Below are positions 31,737-40,212 of a stretch of 64,000 nucleotides of DNA, piece by piece. The DNA is taken from assembly GCA_045611685.1 (NCBI GenBank), contig JAZKXO010000079.1, forward strand, positions 1 through 64,000, in the 5' to 3' direction. Within the stretch, counting starts at the first letter, position 1. Each line of letters opens with the position of its first letter. Source of the stretch: SIG701 sp045611685 (GTDB lineage Bacteria; Bacillota; Clostridia; Oscillospirales; CAG-272). The notes beneath the pieces were generated by a model. That model did not search any database, was not told where the DNA came from, and saw nothing but the letters and a program-made list of their open reading frames with translations. A program made the translations under genes and the position numbers.

Positions 31737-32798
31737 TTAACCTCTTAAATAATCAAATAAATCATGATTGCGCAGACTATCAAACTGTGCTTCTTCGAGA
31801 TATTTATAGAAATCCTGCGTCATCGGCTCGCCCTCATTGCCAAGCCACTCTCGCGTATCTTCTTCAATATGATCGAACCAAGGTGCCGTATATTTGTAAA
31901 CACCGGGTTTTGAGAAAACGATATCATCATATGCTTTTGCATAGGACTTCATTTCCGTCAGCAAACCACATATCTTTTCTACCGAGGTATTGGTGTCATG
32001 CTTCAGCATATGGTTGATTTGTTTGCGTACGGCGTAGTACAAATTATGATTGAATTCTATGTAGTTTCCATCAGGCAGCATTACATGAACGATATCACGC
32101 ATAAGGTCGGTATATACCGTAGGCATCAATGACAGATCCCAAAGAACACCTTCCATGTGATTCTTGATTCGCTTTTGCTTGAATTGGATCAGTTCATCGC
32201 CTTCCAAAATGTTTTCTAAAACCGCATCGCGCGAGATCATTGTTCGCTCGGGAATCATTTCCGCATATTTTCTTGCTTCGTCCTTGCGCCCTCGCCAACC
32301 AAGAAGTTGTGTGATACCTTGAATGGCATCACCTCTAATAATATCATCTTTACAGTTTTTTACGACGGCATCAAACAGTTTGATTGCTTTCTCCTGCTCT
32401 GCGATATATCTGTCATTATCCTCATATTCAAAAGAACGGTTAGATACGACCCAAGCAAGGTTGATCAACCACTTCATATCTCCAGGATATTCAGATACTG
32501 CAATCTCACATATTCTTTGACGTTCTGCAAAATCTTCTGTGTTAAAAGTGTAATCGTAAGCCTGTTTGAGCTCATCATATCTTTTGTCGGATTTAATGTC
32601 GTTGACTCCGAGTAGCTCGTCAGCAGAGATATGAAAGAGTTTTGTAATAGGAATGATTAAGGATAAATCGGGGCTTGATACGCCCGTTTCCCATTTAGAG
32701 ACCGTTTGGAACGTGACATTGAGATATGAAGCAAGCTGTTCTTGTGTCATATGATTCTTTTGTCTGTATTCTTTAATCTTTTCGCCTATAGATTTCAT
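31737..32798 (-). CDS. XRE-family transcriptional regulator
   Basis: A 353-residue protein with an N-terminal Xre/Cro helix-turn-helix (residues 1-60: IKEYRQKNHMTQEQLASYLN, TFQTVSKWETG, HISADELLG). A C-terminal region of about 290 residues follows, with helical, TPR-like spacing (ICEIAVSEYPGDMKWLINLAWV, KAIKLFDAVVKNC). This pattern suits a regulator with a peptide- or protein-binding sensor domain. Its targets are unknown. It is monocistronic and somewhat AT-rich relative to the region. The start is ATG 32798. Confidence 0.9.
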   Translation of the reverse strand: MKSIGEKIKEYRQKNHMTQEQLASYLNVTFQTVSKWETGVSSPDLSLIIPITKLFHISADELLGVNDIKSDKRYDELKQAYDYTFNTEDFAERQRICEIAVSEYPGDMKWLINLAWVVSNRSFEYEDNDRYIAEQEKAIKLFDAVVKNCKDDIIRGDAIQGITQLLGWRGRKDEARKYAEMIPERTMISRDAVLENILEGDELIQFKQKRIKNHMEGVLWDLSLMPTVYTDLMRDIVHVMLPDGNYIEFNHNLYYAVRKQINHMLKHDTNTSVEKICGLLTEMKSYAKAYDDIVFSKPGVYKYTAPWFDHIEEDTREWLGNEGEPMTQDFYKYLEEAQFDSLRNHDLFDYLRG

Positions 32799-32846
32799 AA
32801 TGGTGTTTTCCTTTTCGCATTTATTCCGTTCCGGCTCGGTGACTTT

Positions 32847-32875
32847 ATTATAACAGAAAAATATTACGAAAACAA
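32847..32875 (-). promoter_or_regulatory. Promoter of the XRE gene
   Basis: On the minus strand, TTGTTT (32875-32870), 17 bp, TATAAT (32852-32847). The rest of the interval up to 33103 contains only the icd terminator and AT-rich sequence. Confidence 0.78.
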
Positions 32876-32959
32876 TAACGTATTTTTTGAGCTAAACTCG
32901 AATTTGAAGTGAGTATATAAATCTATATAATGATTTTCATATACAAATGCAATGCTTGT

Positions 32960-32998
32960 CAATAAAAGAAGACAGAGAACGTATAAACATTCTCTGTC
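32960..32998 (-). terminator. Terminator of the icd operon
   Basis: On the minus strand, GACAGAGAA and TTCTCTGTC pair around a 10-nt loop and are followed by TTCTTTTATT. Confidence 0.82.
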
Positions 32999-33103
32999 TC
33001 TTTTCTGTCGGCAGGTAACAAATTCTTAAAACTGTCCTTAAGAACACAACGCCTAAGACGCGGGCATTTCCTTTTATCCTTTTATTGCGAGAAAGCATGG
33101 TAA

Positions 33104-34303
33104 TCACATTCTGTCTTTGATCGCCTTCAAAAATGCAAGGCTGTTGACCGCTTTCACCTTCGCCGTATCGTCGACGAGTCCGGCGAGGTCCTTGGTCATG
33201 ATACCGTCGTCAAGCGTTTTAATGCAGGCGGCTTCGAGTTTATCCGCAAAAGCCATGAGATCGGAAAGTCCGTCCAGTTCACCTCTCTTGCGGAGTGCGC
33301 CCGTCCAGGCAAAAATTGTCGCCATGGGGTTGGTCGATGTCTCCTCACCCTTGAGATAACGGTAATAGTGACGCGTAACCGTGCCGTGCGCCGCTTCGTA
33401 CTCGTAGTTACCGTCGGGAGATACCAAAACCGAGGTCATCATAGCGAGCGACCCGAACGCCGTCGAGACCATATCGCTCATAACGTCGCCGTCGTAGTTC
33501 TTACACGCCCAGATGAAACCGCCCTCACTGCGAATAACGCGGGCTACCGCATCGTCGATCAGCGTGTAAAAATACTCGATGCCGAGTTTTTCGAACTCGT
33601 CCTTGTACTCGCTTTCATAAATCTCCTCAAAGATGAGTTTGAAGGTCTGGTCGTACTGCTTGGAGATCGTGTCCTTCGTCGAGAACCACAGATCCTGCTT
33701 GGTGTTGATCGCGTACTTAAAGCAGGAATGGGCAAATGAACGGATCGAGGTGTCCTTGTTGTACTGTCCCTGGAGTACGCCGCTGCACTCAAAATCGTAG
33801 ATCGTCTGACGGTACTGGGTTCCGTCCTTGGCGGTGAACAGAAGCTCCGCCTTTCCCTCTCCCGGCACACGGTACTCGGTGGACTTGTACACGTCGCCGT
33901 ACGCGTGGCGGGCAATTGTAATCGGACGCTTCCAGTTGCGGACGGCGGGTTTTATACTGTCTATGAGGATAGGCGCACGGAACACCGTTCCGTCAAGGAC
34001 AGCGCGGATCGTGCCGTTCGGGCTCTTCCACATTTCGGTGAGGTTATACTCCTCCACGCGCTGTTTGTTGGGCGTGATGGTGGCACACTTAACAGCAACG
34101 CCGTATTTTCTGTTGGCGTTCGCGGCGTCAATCGTTACCTGATCCTTCGTGCGCTCGCGTTCGGGCAGGCCGAGATCATAGTATTCAGTTTTCAGATCAA
34201 CGAAAGGCAGAATTAGTTCATCCTTAATCTGTTTCCAAAGGATTCGCGTCATTTCGTCACCGTCCATCTCGACGAGCGGTGTTTTCATTTGAATTTTTTG
34301 CAT
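33104..34303 (-). CDS. icd: NADP-dependent isocitrate dehydrogenase (eukaryotic-like type)
   Basis: A 399-residue type II isocitrate dehydrogenase, oxidising isocitrate to 2-oxoglutarate. It begins VEMDGDEMTRILW, and the substrate region is SPNGTIR. The metal-binding Asp residues are in WACKNYDGDVMSD, and the NADP-binding loop is AAHGTVTRHYY. This subgroup is closer to mitochondrial and cytosolic eukaryotic enzymes than to E. coli Icd. It is the last gene of the operon with aconitase, GntR regulator and Re-citrate synthase, which together make 2-oxoglutarate for glutamate. Confidence 0.97.
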   Translation of the reverse strand: MQKIQMKTPLVEMDGDEMTRILWKQIKDELILPFVDLKTEYYDLGLPERERTKDQVTIDAANANRKYGVAVKCATITPNKQRVEEYNLTEMWKSPNGTIRAVLDGTVFRAPILIDSIKPAVRNWKRPITIARHAYGDVYKSTEYRVPGEGKAELLFTAKDGTQYRQTIYDFECSGVLQGQYNKDTSIRSFAHSCFKYAINTKQDLWFSTKDTISKQYDQTFKLIFEEIYESEYKDEFEKLGIEYFYTLIDDAVARVIRSEGGFIWACKNYDGDVMSDMVSTAFGSLAMMTSVLVSPDGNYEYEAAHGTVTRHYYRYLKGEETSTNPMATIFAWTGALRKRGELDGLSDLMAFADKLEAACIKTLDDGIMTKDLAGLVDDTAKVKAVNSLAFLKAIKDRM

Positions 34304-34321
34304 AGTAGTTCCGTCTCTTTC

Positions 34322-36247
34322 TTATTTACCGGCCGTGTATTTCAGAAGGCCGCCGGCGAGGAGCATATCCATCTGGCGCTGGGAGAAATCGCATGTAAGC
34401 TGGATCTTGGCACCGTTCGTCTTATCCGTAAGCGTAACTTCACCCGTCTTTATCGCATCCCAAAGACCGTTCAGCTCAAGATCGTCCCCCTCGGCGAGTT
34501 TGTCGTAGTCGTCGGGGTTTTGGAAAGTGAGCGGCAGTATACCGGCGTTGATCAGGTTTGCCACGTGAATGCGTGCAAAGCTCTTGGCGACGACAACACG
34601 GACACCCAGATAAAGCGGAACGAGCGCGGCGTGCTCACGCGACGAGCCCTGGCCGTAGTTAGATCCGCCGACGATGATTGAGTTTCCTGCTGAAAGAGCG
34701 CGCTCTGCAAAACTCTCATCGCACACAGCAAAGCAGAATTTTGACAGATACGGAATATTGGAGCGGTACGGCAGAATCTTCGCACCGGCGGGCATGATAT
34801 GATCGGTGGTGATGTTGTCGCCAACCTTAAGGGTCAAGGGAGCCGTGATCGTGTCCGTGAGCGGACGGGCATCGGGGAGCGGTTTGATGTTCGGGCCGCG
34901 CACGACCTCGACATCTGCCGCCTCGTCCTCGTCTGCGGGCATAAGGACGGCTGTGTCGTTGATCTTGAAAGCATCGGGCACGGTAATCTCGGGATAATCA
35001 CCAAGCGTTCTCGGATCGGTAATGTAGCCCGTGAGCGCAGATGCGGCGGCAATCTCGGGCGAAACCAGATAAACTTTGGCATCTTTGGTGCCGCTTCTTC
35101 CCTCAAAATTGCGGTTAAAGGTTCTGAGGGACACACCGGCGGAATTGGGCGAGAAGCCCATGCCGATGCAAGGACCGCACGCACACTCGAGAATGCGTGC
35201 ACCAGCGGCAATCATGTCGGTAAGAGCGCCACAGTCGGCGAGCATAGAAAGCACCTGCTTTGATCCGGGAGAGATGGAAAGACTGACGGAATCGTGGATC
35301 TTCTTTCCCTTCAGAATCGCGGCAACGCGCAGCATATCACGGAGAGATGAATTGGTGCATGAACCGATGCACACCTGATCCACCTTCGTATCGGAAAGTT
35401 CGCTTGCTTTTTTGATATTGTCAGGGCTGTGCGGGCAAGCCAAAAGCGGCTCGAGCGAGGAAAGTTCAATATCAATCACGCGGTCATATACGGCATCGGG
35501 ATCGCTCTCGAGAGGAATATAATCCTCTTCCCTGCCTTCGGCGGCAAGGAAGGCTCTCGTCGTCTCGTCGGACGGAAAAATGGAAGTCGTGGCGCCAAGT
35601 TCTGTGCCCATGTTGGTGATAGTGGCTCGTTCGGGTACGGACAGCGTCTTGACTCCTTCGCCGCCCCACTCGATAATATAGCCGACACCGCCCTTAACGG
35701 AGAGGATGCGCAGGATTTCCAGACTTACGTCCTTCGCGCTCACCCACGGAGAGAGTTTGCCCGTGAGGTTCACCTTGATCATTTTGGGCATGGTGATGTG
35801 ATATGCACCGCCGCCCATGGCAACAGCCACGTCCATACCGCCCGCACCGAACGCCAGCATGCCGATGCCGCCGCCCGTGGGCGTGTGGCTGTCAGAGCCG
35901 ATGAGCGTCTTTCCCGGCTTGCCGAAGCGCTCGAGATGCACCTGATGGCAGATACCGTTACCGGGGCGGGAGAAGCGGATACCGTGCTTTCTTGCAACGG
36001 ATTGAATGTAGCGGTGGTCGTCGGCATTTTCAAAGCCGGACTGAAGCGTATTGTGGTCGATATAGGCAACACTGAGTTCCGTTTTGACACGCGGAATTCC
36101 GATAGCCTCAAATTCAAGATATGCCATCGTGCCCGTTGCGTCCTGCGTCAGCGTTTGATCGATTTTGAGAGCAATCTCCTGCCCGGCGACCATTTCACCC
36201 TCGATCAAATGCTCTTTAATAATTTTTTGTGCAATCGTAAGTCCCAT
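34322..36247 (-). CDS. acnA: Aconitate hydratase
   Basis: A 641-residue aconitase with an iron-sulfur active site, converting citrate to isocitrate. It is of the compact anaerobe type, shorter than the roughly 890-residue AcnA of enterobacteria. DSHTPTGGGIGMLAFGAGG is the substrate region. The 4Fe-4S ligands are in GSCTNSS and ECACGPCIGMG. The C-terminal swivel domain has TTDHIMPAG and GGSNYGQGSSREHAALVP. It lies 18 bp from genes on both sides, clearly within the operon. The symbol is used loosely for the function. Confidence 0.95.
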   Translation of the reverse strand: MGLTIAQKIIKEHLIEGEMVAGQEIALKIDQTLTQDATGTMAYLEFEAIGIPRVKTELSVAYIDHNTLQSGFENADDHRYIQSVARKHGIRFSRPGNGICHQVHLERFGKPGKTLIGSDSHTPTGGGIGMLAFGAGGMDVAVAMGGGAYHITMPKMIKVNLTGKLSPWVSAKDVSLEILRILSVKGGVGYIIEWGGEGVKTLSVPERATITNMGTELGATTSIFPSDETTRAFLAAEGREEDYIPLESDPDAVYDRVIDIELSSLEPLLACPHSPDNIKKASELSDTKVDQVCIGSCTNSSLRDMLRVAAILKGKKIHDSVSLSISPGSKQVLSMLADCGALTDMIAAGARILECACGPCIGMGFSPNSAGVSLRTFNRNFEGRSGTKDAKVYLVSPEIAAASALTGYITDPRTLGDYPEITVPDAFKINDTAVLMPADEDEAADVEVVRGPNIKPLPDARPLTDTITAPLTLKVGDNITTDHIMPAGAKILPYRSNIPYLSKFCFAVCDESFAERALSAGNSIIVGGSNYGQGSSREHAALVPLYLGVRVVVAKSFARIHVANLINAGILPLTFQNPDDYDKLAEGDDLELNGLWDAIKTGEVTLTDKTNGAKIQLTCDFSQRQMDMLLAGGLLKYTAGK

Positions 36248-36265
36248 TGTTTCACACTTTCGTGA

Positions 36266-36925
36266 TTATTTATTTGGAGTAGCGGCTGTTACGGGTAAGA
36301 TGCCGCCCTTGGCATTTTCTATATGGAGTATGGCTAAGCGCTCCGCTTCATCCCCGTTATGCTCTTCAAGCGCACGGAGAATATCCGCGTGCTCCTTGAC
36401 GGCAACACGCGCACGATCGGGATTTTCCACCGACGATTTTCTGAAGCGCTGTACCTTACGGTGCAGTTCACTCAGCATAGTGCCCAGTATCTCGCTGCCG
36501 CAATAGCGATAAAGGAATTCGTGAAAGAGCGTATCCGTATCTCTTATATGGGCGGCACCGCCGCGCACCGTGTAGAAATCCTGCAGTTCAACGACCTCGC
36601 GGAGCTCACGGAGCTGCTCGTCGGTAATACGTTCAGCGCATAGTCGGGTAGCGTATCCTTCGATGCGCTGACGAATCTCGTAAATATCTATAAGGTCCTG
36701 ATGTGTAACACCGTGCACGACCATGCCGTGCGTCGTTTCGCTGACGAGGCCCTCCTGCATGAGGCGATGTAGCGCCTCGCGTACGGGCGTTCGGCTCACA
36801 CCCATCCGCTCGCACAGTTTCAGTTCGGTGAGAAGATCTCCGGGCTGATACTTTCCGCTAAGAATATCACCCTCCAGTGCTTCAAACACCAGATCGGCGC
36901 GCGTTACACCCTTGTTTGCGTTCAT
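36266..36925 (-). CDS. GntR-family regulator (FCD/FadR type)
   Basis: A 219-residue regulator with an N-terminal winged helix (LTELKLCERMGVSRTPVREALHRLMQEGLV) and a C-terminal FCD ligand-binding domain. Its probable metal or ligand residues are in RDTDTLFHEFLYRY, EHADILRALEEHNGDEAER and ILHIENAK. Encoded between the citrate synthase and aconitase genes, it very likely controls this operon, perhaps in response to citrate or another organic acid. A TTGTATACAA operator-like palindrome overlaps the operon promoter. Confidence 0.94.
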   Translation of the reverse strand: MNANKGVTRADLVFEALEGDILSGKYQPGDLLTELKLCERMGVSRTPVREALHRLMQEGLVSETTHGMVVHGVTHQDLIDIYEIRQRIEGYATRLCAERITDEQLRELREVVELQDFYTVRGGAAHIRDTDTLFHEFLYRYCGSEILGTMLSELHRKVQRFRKSSVENPDRARVAVKEHADILRALEEHNGDEAERLAILHIENAKGGILPVTAATPNK

Positions 36926-36946
36926 ACAATATTCCGTCCTTCCCGA

Positions 36947-38323
36947 TCAGTGCATGACCAAACGGCCGCCCGAGAGTTCAGCGATCTTTTCTTCCAGTTC
37001 CTGGTTCGAAAGGATCGTAAGACGTCCGTCCTCATACTCCTTATCCACCCACTCCTTCATAGCCACGACGAGCGGATCGCGCTTGTCGACCTTATCCGCA
37101 TCCGCGAGCCGATAAGTGGTATTGATCCAGTAAGCGATGCCGGCGAGTCCCGACGTTTTCGTAATCATAACACTCGGATCACGGTTCAAAATCGTTTTGG
37201 TATCAAAAATGTTGTAGATTTCCTCGTCCTTCATAAGACCGTCCCCGTCAATACCTGCGCGGGTAACGTTGAAGTTAGGACCGACAACCGGCGTCATGGG
37301 CGGTACGTTGTAACCGATCTCCTCGTGGAAATAGTTCGCAATATCGGTGATTGCCGTCGGATCCATGCCGTCGAGCGTGCCGCGAAGGGACGCATACTCG
37401 AATACCATCGCCTCGATCGGGATATTGCCCGTTCGCTCGCCGATACCGAGAAGCGAACAGTTGACAGCAGATGCGCCGTACAGCCAAGCGGCCGAGGCGT
37501 TGGAAACAGCCTTATAGAAATCGTTATGACCGTGCCACTCAAGCTGTTCGCTCGGCACATCGGAATAATGCTGGAGACCGTAGATGATGCCGGGAACGCT
37601 TCGGGGAAGAGCAACCTCCGTGTACGGTACGCCGTATCCCATCGTATCGCAGGCGCGGATCTTCACGGGGATACCGGCATCGCGGCTCATCTTCATAAGC
37701 TCATTGACAAACGGAACGACGAAGCCGTAGAAATCGGCGCGCGTGATATCCTCCAGATGACAGCGCGGCACAACGCCCGCTTCGAATGCATCCGCCACCG
37801 TTTGGAGATAGAAATTCATCGCCTCACGGCGGGTCATTTTCATTTTCTTGAAGATGTGGTAGTCCGAGGAGCTGACGAGAATACCCGTTTCCTTAATATT
37901 GAGGCTCTTTACCAGTTTGAAGTCTTCGCGGCTGGCGCGGATCCAGGTCGTGATCTCAGGGAATTTGAGTCCGAGATCGCGGCACGCTTCGAGCGCCTCA
38001 ATATCCTTTTTACTGTAAACGAAGAACTCGCTCTGGCGAATGATGCCCTTAGGGCCGCTGAGCCGCGAGAGAAGCTTATACAGATCAACGATCTGCTTTA
38101 CGGTATACGGCTCGACCGACTGCTGTCCGTCGCGCATGGTTGTATCCGTGATCCAGATCTCGCGCGGCATAGAAAGAGGCACGCGTCGGTGGTTGAAGGT
38201 AACCTTCGGTACCTCGTCGTAGGGATAAACCTCGCGGTATAGGTTCGGTGATGCAACATCCTGGAGCTGATAACGGTAATTCTTTTGCTCCAGCAGGTTT
38301 GTTTTTTCCGAAATTTCGATCAT
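36947..38323 (-). CDS. Re-citrate synthase (homocitrate/isopropylmalate synthase family)
   Basis: A 458-residue HMGL-like TIM-barrel enzyme. ITDTTMRDGQQS carries the metal-binding Asp, and HLEDITRAD and EWHGHNDFYKAVSNA carry later ligands (HxH). NCSLLGIGERTGN is the acetyl-CoA synthase-type motif. It could be read as 2-isopropylmalate or homocitrate synthase. The operon with aconitase and isocitrate dehydrogenase, together with strong likeness to the Clostridium kluyveri-type enzyme, supports Re-citrate synthase, which makes citrate in anaerobes. ATG 38323 follows GGAGAG; upstream in-frame starts lie in or before the promoter. Confidence 0.88.
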   Translation of the reverse strand: MIEISEKTNLLEQKNYRYQLQDVASPNLYREVYPYDEVPKVTFNHRRVPLSMPREIWITDTTMRDGQQSVEPYTVKQIVDLYKLLSRLSGPKGIIRQSEFFVYSKKDIEALEACRDLGLKFPEITTWIRASREDFKLVKSLNIKETGILVSSSDYHIFKKMKMTRREAMNFYLQTVADAFEAGVVPRCHLEDITRADFYGFVVPFVNELMKMSRDAGIPVKIRACDTMGYGVPYTEVALPRSVPGIIYGLQHYSDVPSEQLEWHGHNDFYKAVSNASAAWLYGASAVNCSLLGIGERTGNIPIEAMVFEYASLRGTLDGMDPTAITDIANYFHEEIGYNVPPMTPVVGPNFNVTRAGIDGDGLMKDEEIYNIFDTKTILNRDPSVMITKTSGLAGIAYWINTTYRLADADKVDKRDPLVVAMKEWVDKEYEDGRLTILSNQELEEKIAELSGGRLVMH

Positions 38324-38366
38324 TCTTCGCTCTCCTTTTTTGGTGAATTTCTGTGAGTAGTTTTTA

Positions 38367-38404
38367 TTGTATACAAGTATACCATTGTTGTGGGCGCATG
38401 TCAA
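38367..38404 (-). promoter_or_regulatory. Promoter and GntR-type operator of the citrate operon
   Basis: Minus strand: TTGACA (38404-38399), 17 bp, TATACT (38381-38376). The palindrome TTGTATACAA (38367-38376) begins right at the -10, and a second GTATAC half (38377-38382) overlaps the -10, 8 bp away. Such palindromes are typical FadR/FCD-family operators, and binding here would block RNA polymerase. Confidence 0.75.
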
Positions 38405-38411
38405 TATGTTC

Positions 38412-38440
38412 TTGCAAAAAACATCGTTCTCTGATATAAT
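38412..38440 (+). promoter_or_regulatory. Promoter of the divergent cyuA-like gene
   Basis: TTGCAA (38412-38417), 17 bp, TATAAT (38435-38440). Its -35 is only 7 bp from the -35 of the opposite promoter. Confidence 0.85.
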
Positions 38441-38470
38441 TATGATAAAGATCACACGCGAGGTAAATAT

Positions 38471-39739
38471 ATGGAAGAGCGTATTTACGAAGCCTACGTT
38501 CGCCTTTTGAAGCGGGAGCTTGTGCCCGCTATGGGATGTACGGAGCCCATTGCCGTGGCTTACGCCGCAGCGGCAGCCGCACGGGAACTCGGCTGTCTTC
38601 CCGACACGGTGGATATCTGCGTCAGCGCCAACATAATCAAAAACGTAAAAAGCGTGGTCGTGCCCAACACGGGCGGTCTGCGCGGGCTTGAGGCCGCGGC
38701 CGCCGCCGGCATCATCGCAGGCGACCCTGCCCGACAGCTCTTGGTTATAAGCGAGGTTACTGACGAAAAACGCGCACAGATCGCCGAATATTTGAACATC
38801 GCCGCCTTCACGGTGCGGGAGTCGGAATCAGGTGCTCTTTTTGATATTTTCATTACCCTTACGAAGGACGGACACACCGCATCGTGCCGCATCGCAGAGG
38901 ATCACACCAACATCGTCTCTATCTCACGGGACGGAGAAACTGTTTACAGCCGCGCGCCGAAAAATCAAGCACCGCAGTCATCGGAGGACAAAGAGCTTTT
39001 AACGGTTGAACGTATCATAGATTTTGCCGACACCCTCAAAGCCGCCGACGTAAAGGATATTTTTGATCGGCAGATTGCCTACAACATGGCCATCGCCGAG
39101 GAAGGACTCAAAAACGGCTACGGCGCCCGCATCGGACAGGTGCTCCTCAAGGCAAACGGAAATGACGTCCTTACCCGCGCGAAGGCCTACGCGGCAGCCG
39201 CCTCGGACGCCCGCATGGGCGGATGCGAAAAGCCGGTCGTTATCAATTCCGGCTCCGGCAATCAAGGGATTACCGCTTCGGTGCCCGTTGTGATCTACGC
39301 ACGCGAGCTGGGGGCATCCGAAGAACAGTTGTACAGAGCACTTGCCGTATCGAATCTGGTAACACTCCACCTGAAGAGCGGCATCGGCCCACTCAGTGCC
39401 TATTGCGGCGTCATCAGCGCAGGCTGCGGCGCGGCCGCCGGCATAACGTATCTGTACGGTGGGAAATTCCGTGAGATCGCCCACACGATAGTTAATGCAC
39501 TCGCTATCAATTCGGGCGTTATCTGCGATGGGGCGAAGGCCAGCTGTGCCGCAAAGATCGTCTCTGCGGTAGATGCAGGCATTCTTGGCATGCAGATGTT
39601 TAGAGAAGGCAGCCAGTTCGTGGGCGGAGACGGCATTGTCAGCAAGGGTGTGGAAAACACGATTCAAAACGTCAGCCGTCTCGCCGCCGAGGGTATGCGA
39701 AAAACCGATGCCGAGATCATAAAGATTATGCTGTCGTAA
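38471..39739 (+). CDS. L-cysteine desulfidase-like / UPF0597 protein
   Basis: A 422-residue protein of the UPF0597 (YhaM/CyuA) family, related to the alpha chain of iron-sulfur L-serine dehydratases. LVPAMGCTEPIA is the N-terminal signature. Further Cys residues lie in YCGVISAGCGAAAGI and GVICDGAKASCAAKI, likely cluster ligands. Characterised relatives break down L-cysteine to pyruvate, ammonia and sulfide. It has its own promoter divergent from the citrate operon and a terminator, and no neighbouring transporter indicates the substrate. Confidence 0.9.
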   Translation: MEERIYEAYVRLLKRELVPAMGCTEPIAVAYAAAAAARELGCLPDTVDICVSANIIKNVKSVVVPNTGGLRGLEAAAAAGIIAGDPARQLLVISEVTDEKRAQIAEYLNIAAFTVRESESGALFDIFITLTKDGHTASCRIAEDHTNIVSISRDGETVYSRAPKNQAPQSSEDKELLTVERIIDFADTLKAADVKDIFDRQIAYNMAIAEEGLKNGYGARIGQVLLKANGNDVLTRAKAYAAAASDARMGGCEKPVVINSGSGNQGITASVPVVIYARELGASEEQLYRALAVSNLVTLHLKSGIGPLSAYCGVISAGCGAAAGITYLYGGKFREIAHTIVNALAINSGVICDGAKASCAAKIVSAVDAGILGMQMFREGSQFVGGDGIVSKGVENTIQNVSRLAAEGMRKTDAEIIKIMLS

Positions 39740-39780
39740 AACACAGAGAGCACTTTCGATAGTATCCCAGCAACACAAAA

Positions 39781-39815
39781 AAGCCTTGGAATCGTTTGAT
39801 CCCAAGGCTTTTCTT
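39781..39815. terminator. Bidirectional terminator
   Basis: AAGCCTTGGA and CCAAGGCTT pair, followed by TTCTTTT. It ends the cyuA-like gene and the converging DUF1622 gene. Confidence 0.9.
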
Positions 39816-40208
39816 TTATTGTTCGGAAGGGTGGCTCTCGGCGTCCTTTCCATCTTTAAGCGCCCGTTCCTTTTCTTCCGTCCGGATTTCCCAGTGAACG
39901 ATAAAGGCAAGCAGTGCGCGAATGATGATCACCACGCCAAGTATTGCGAGTTCTTCAAGATTATGAATGATAACCGTCTTTATGATCTCGGCGCCCATCT
40001 TGAATTCGAGTGCCAAAGACAAAGCTTTACCAAGGTCTACCACCACGTGGAAGGGGAGTTTTCTGATAAGGCATTTGATAAGGCGTACGAGTGCGCGAAA
40101 AGAGCCGACAATGATGATGAGGACACCAATAAGTTCCAGCGTGCTGGCTGCAATCTCTGCCAAAATATAAAGAGCATCCTTATACTGTGCAAGCAATGTT
40201 TCTATCAT
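39816..40208 (-). CDS. DUF1622 membrane protein
   Basis: A 130-residue protein with membrane segments at about residues 11-38 and 81-108. The conserved DUF1622 core LGKALSLALEFKMGAEIIKTV lies between them. The C-terminal tail is charged and cytoplasmic. The function of the family is not known. It starts only 4 bp after apbE in the same direction and is therefore cotranscribed with it, as the last gene of the flavin/electron-transfer locus. Confidence 0.9.
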   Translation of the reverse strand: MIETLLAQYKDALYILAEIAASTLELIGVLIIIVGSFRALVRLIKCLIRKLPFHVVVDLGKALSLALEFKMGAEIIKTVIIHNLEELAILGVVIIIRALLAFIVHWEIRTEEKERALKDGKDAESHPSEQ

Positions 40209-40212
40209 AATA

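Noticed and set aside
32895..32935. A plus-strand promoter-like TTGAAG...TATAAT
   Set aside because: No plus-strand gene or structured RNA follows before the converging icd terminator. The region is AT-rich and such matches are expected.
36947..38323. Annotation as 2-isopropylmalate synthase (leuA)
   Set aside because: No leuB, leuC or leuD is nearby, the C-terminal regulatory domain is absent, and the operon partners are aconitase and isocitrate dehydrogenase.
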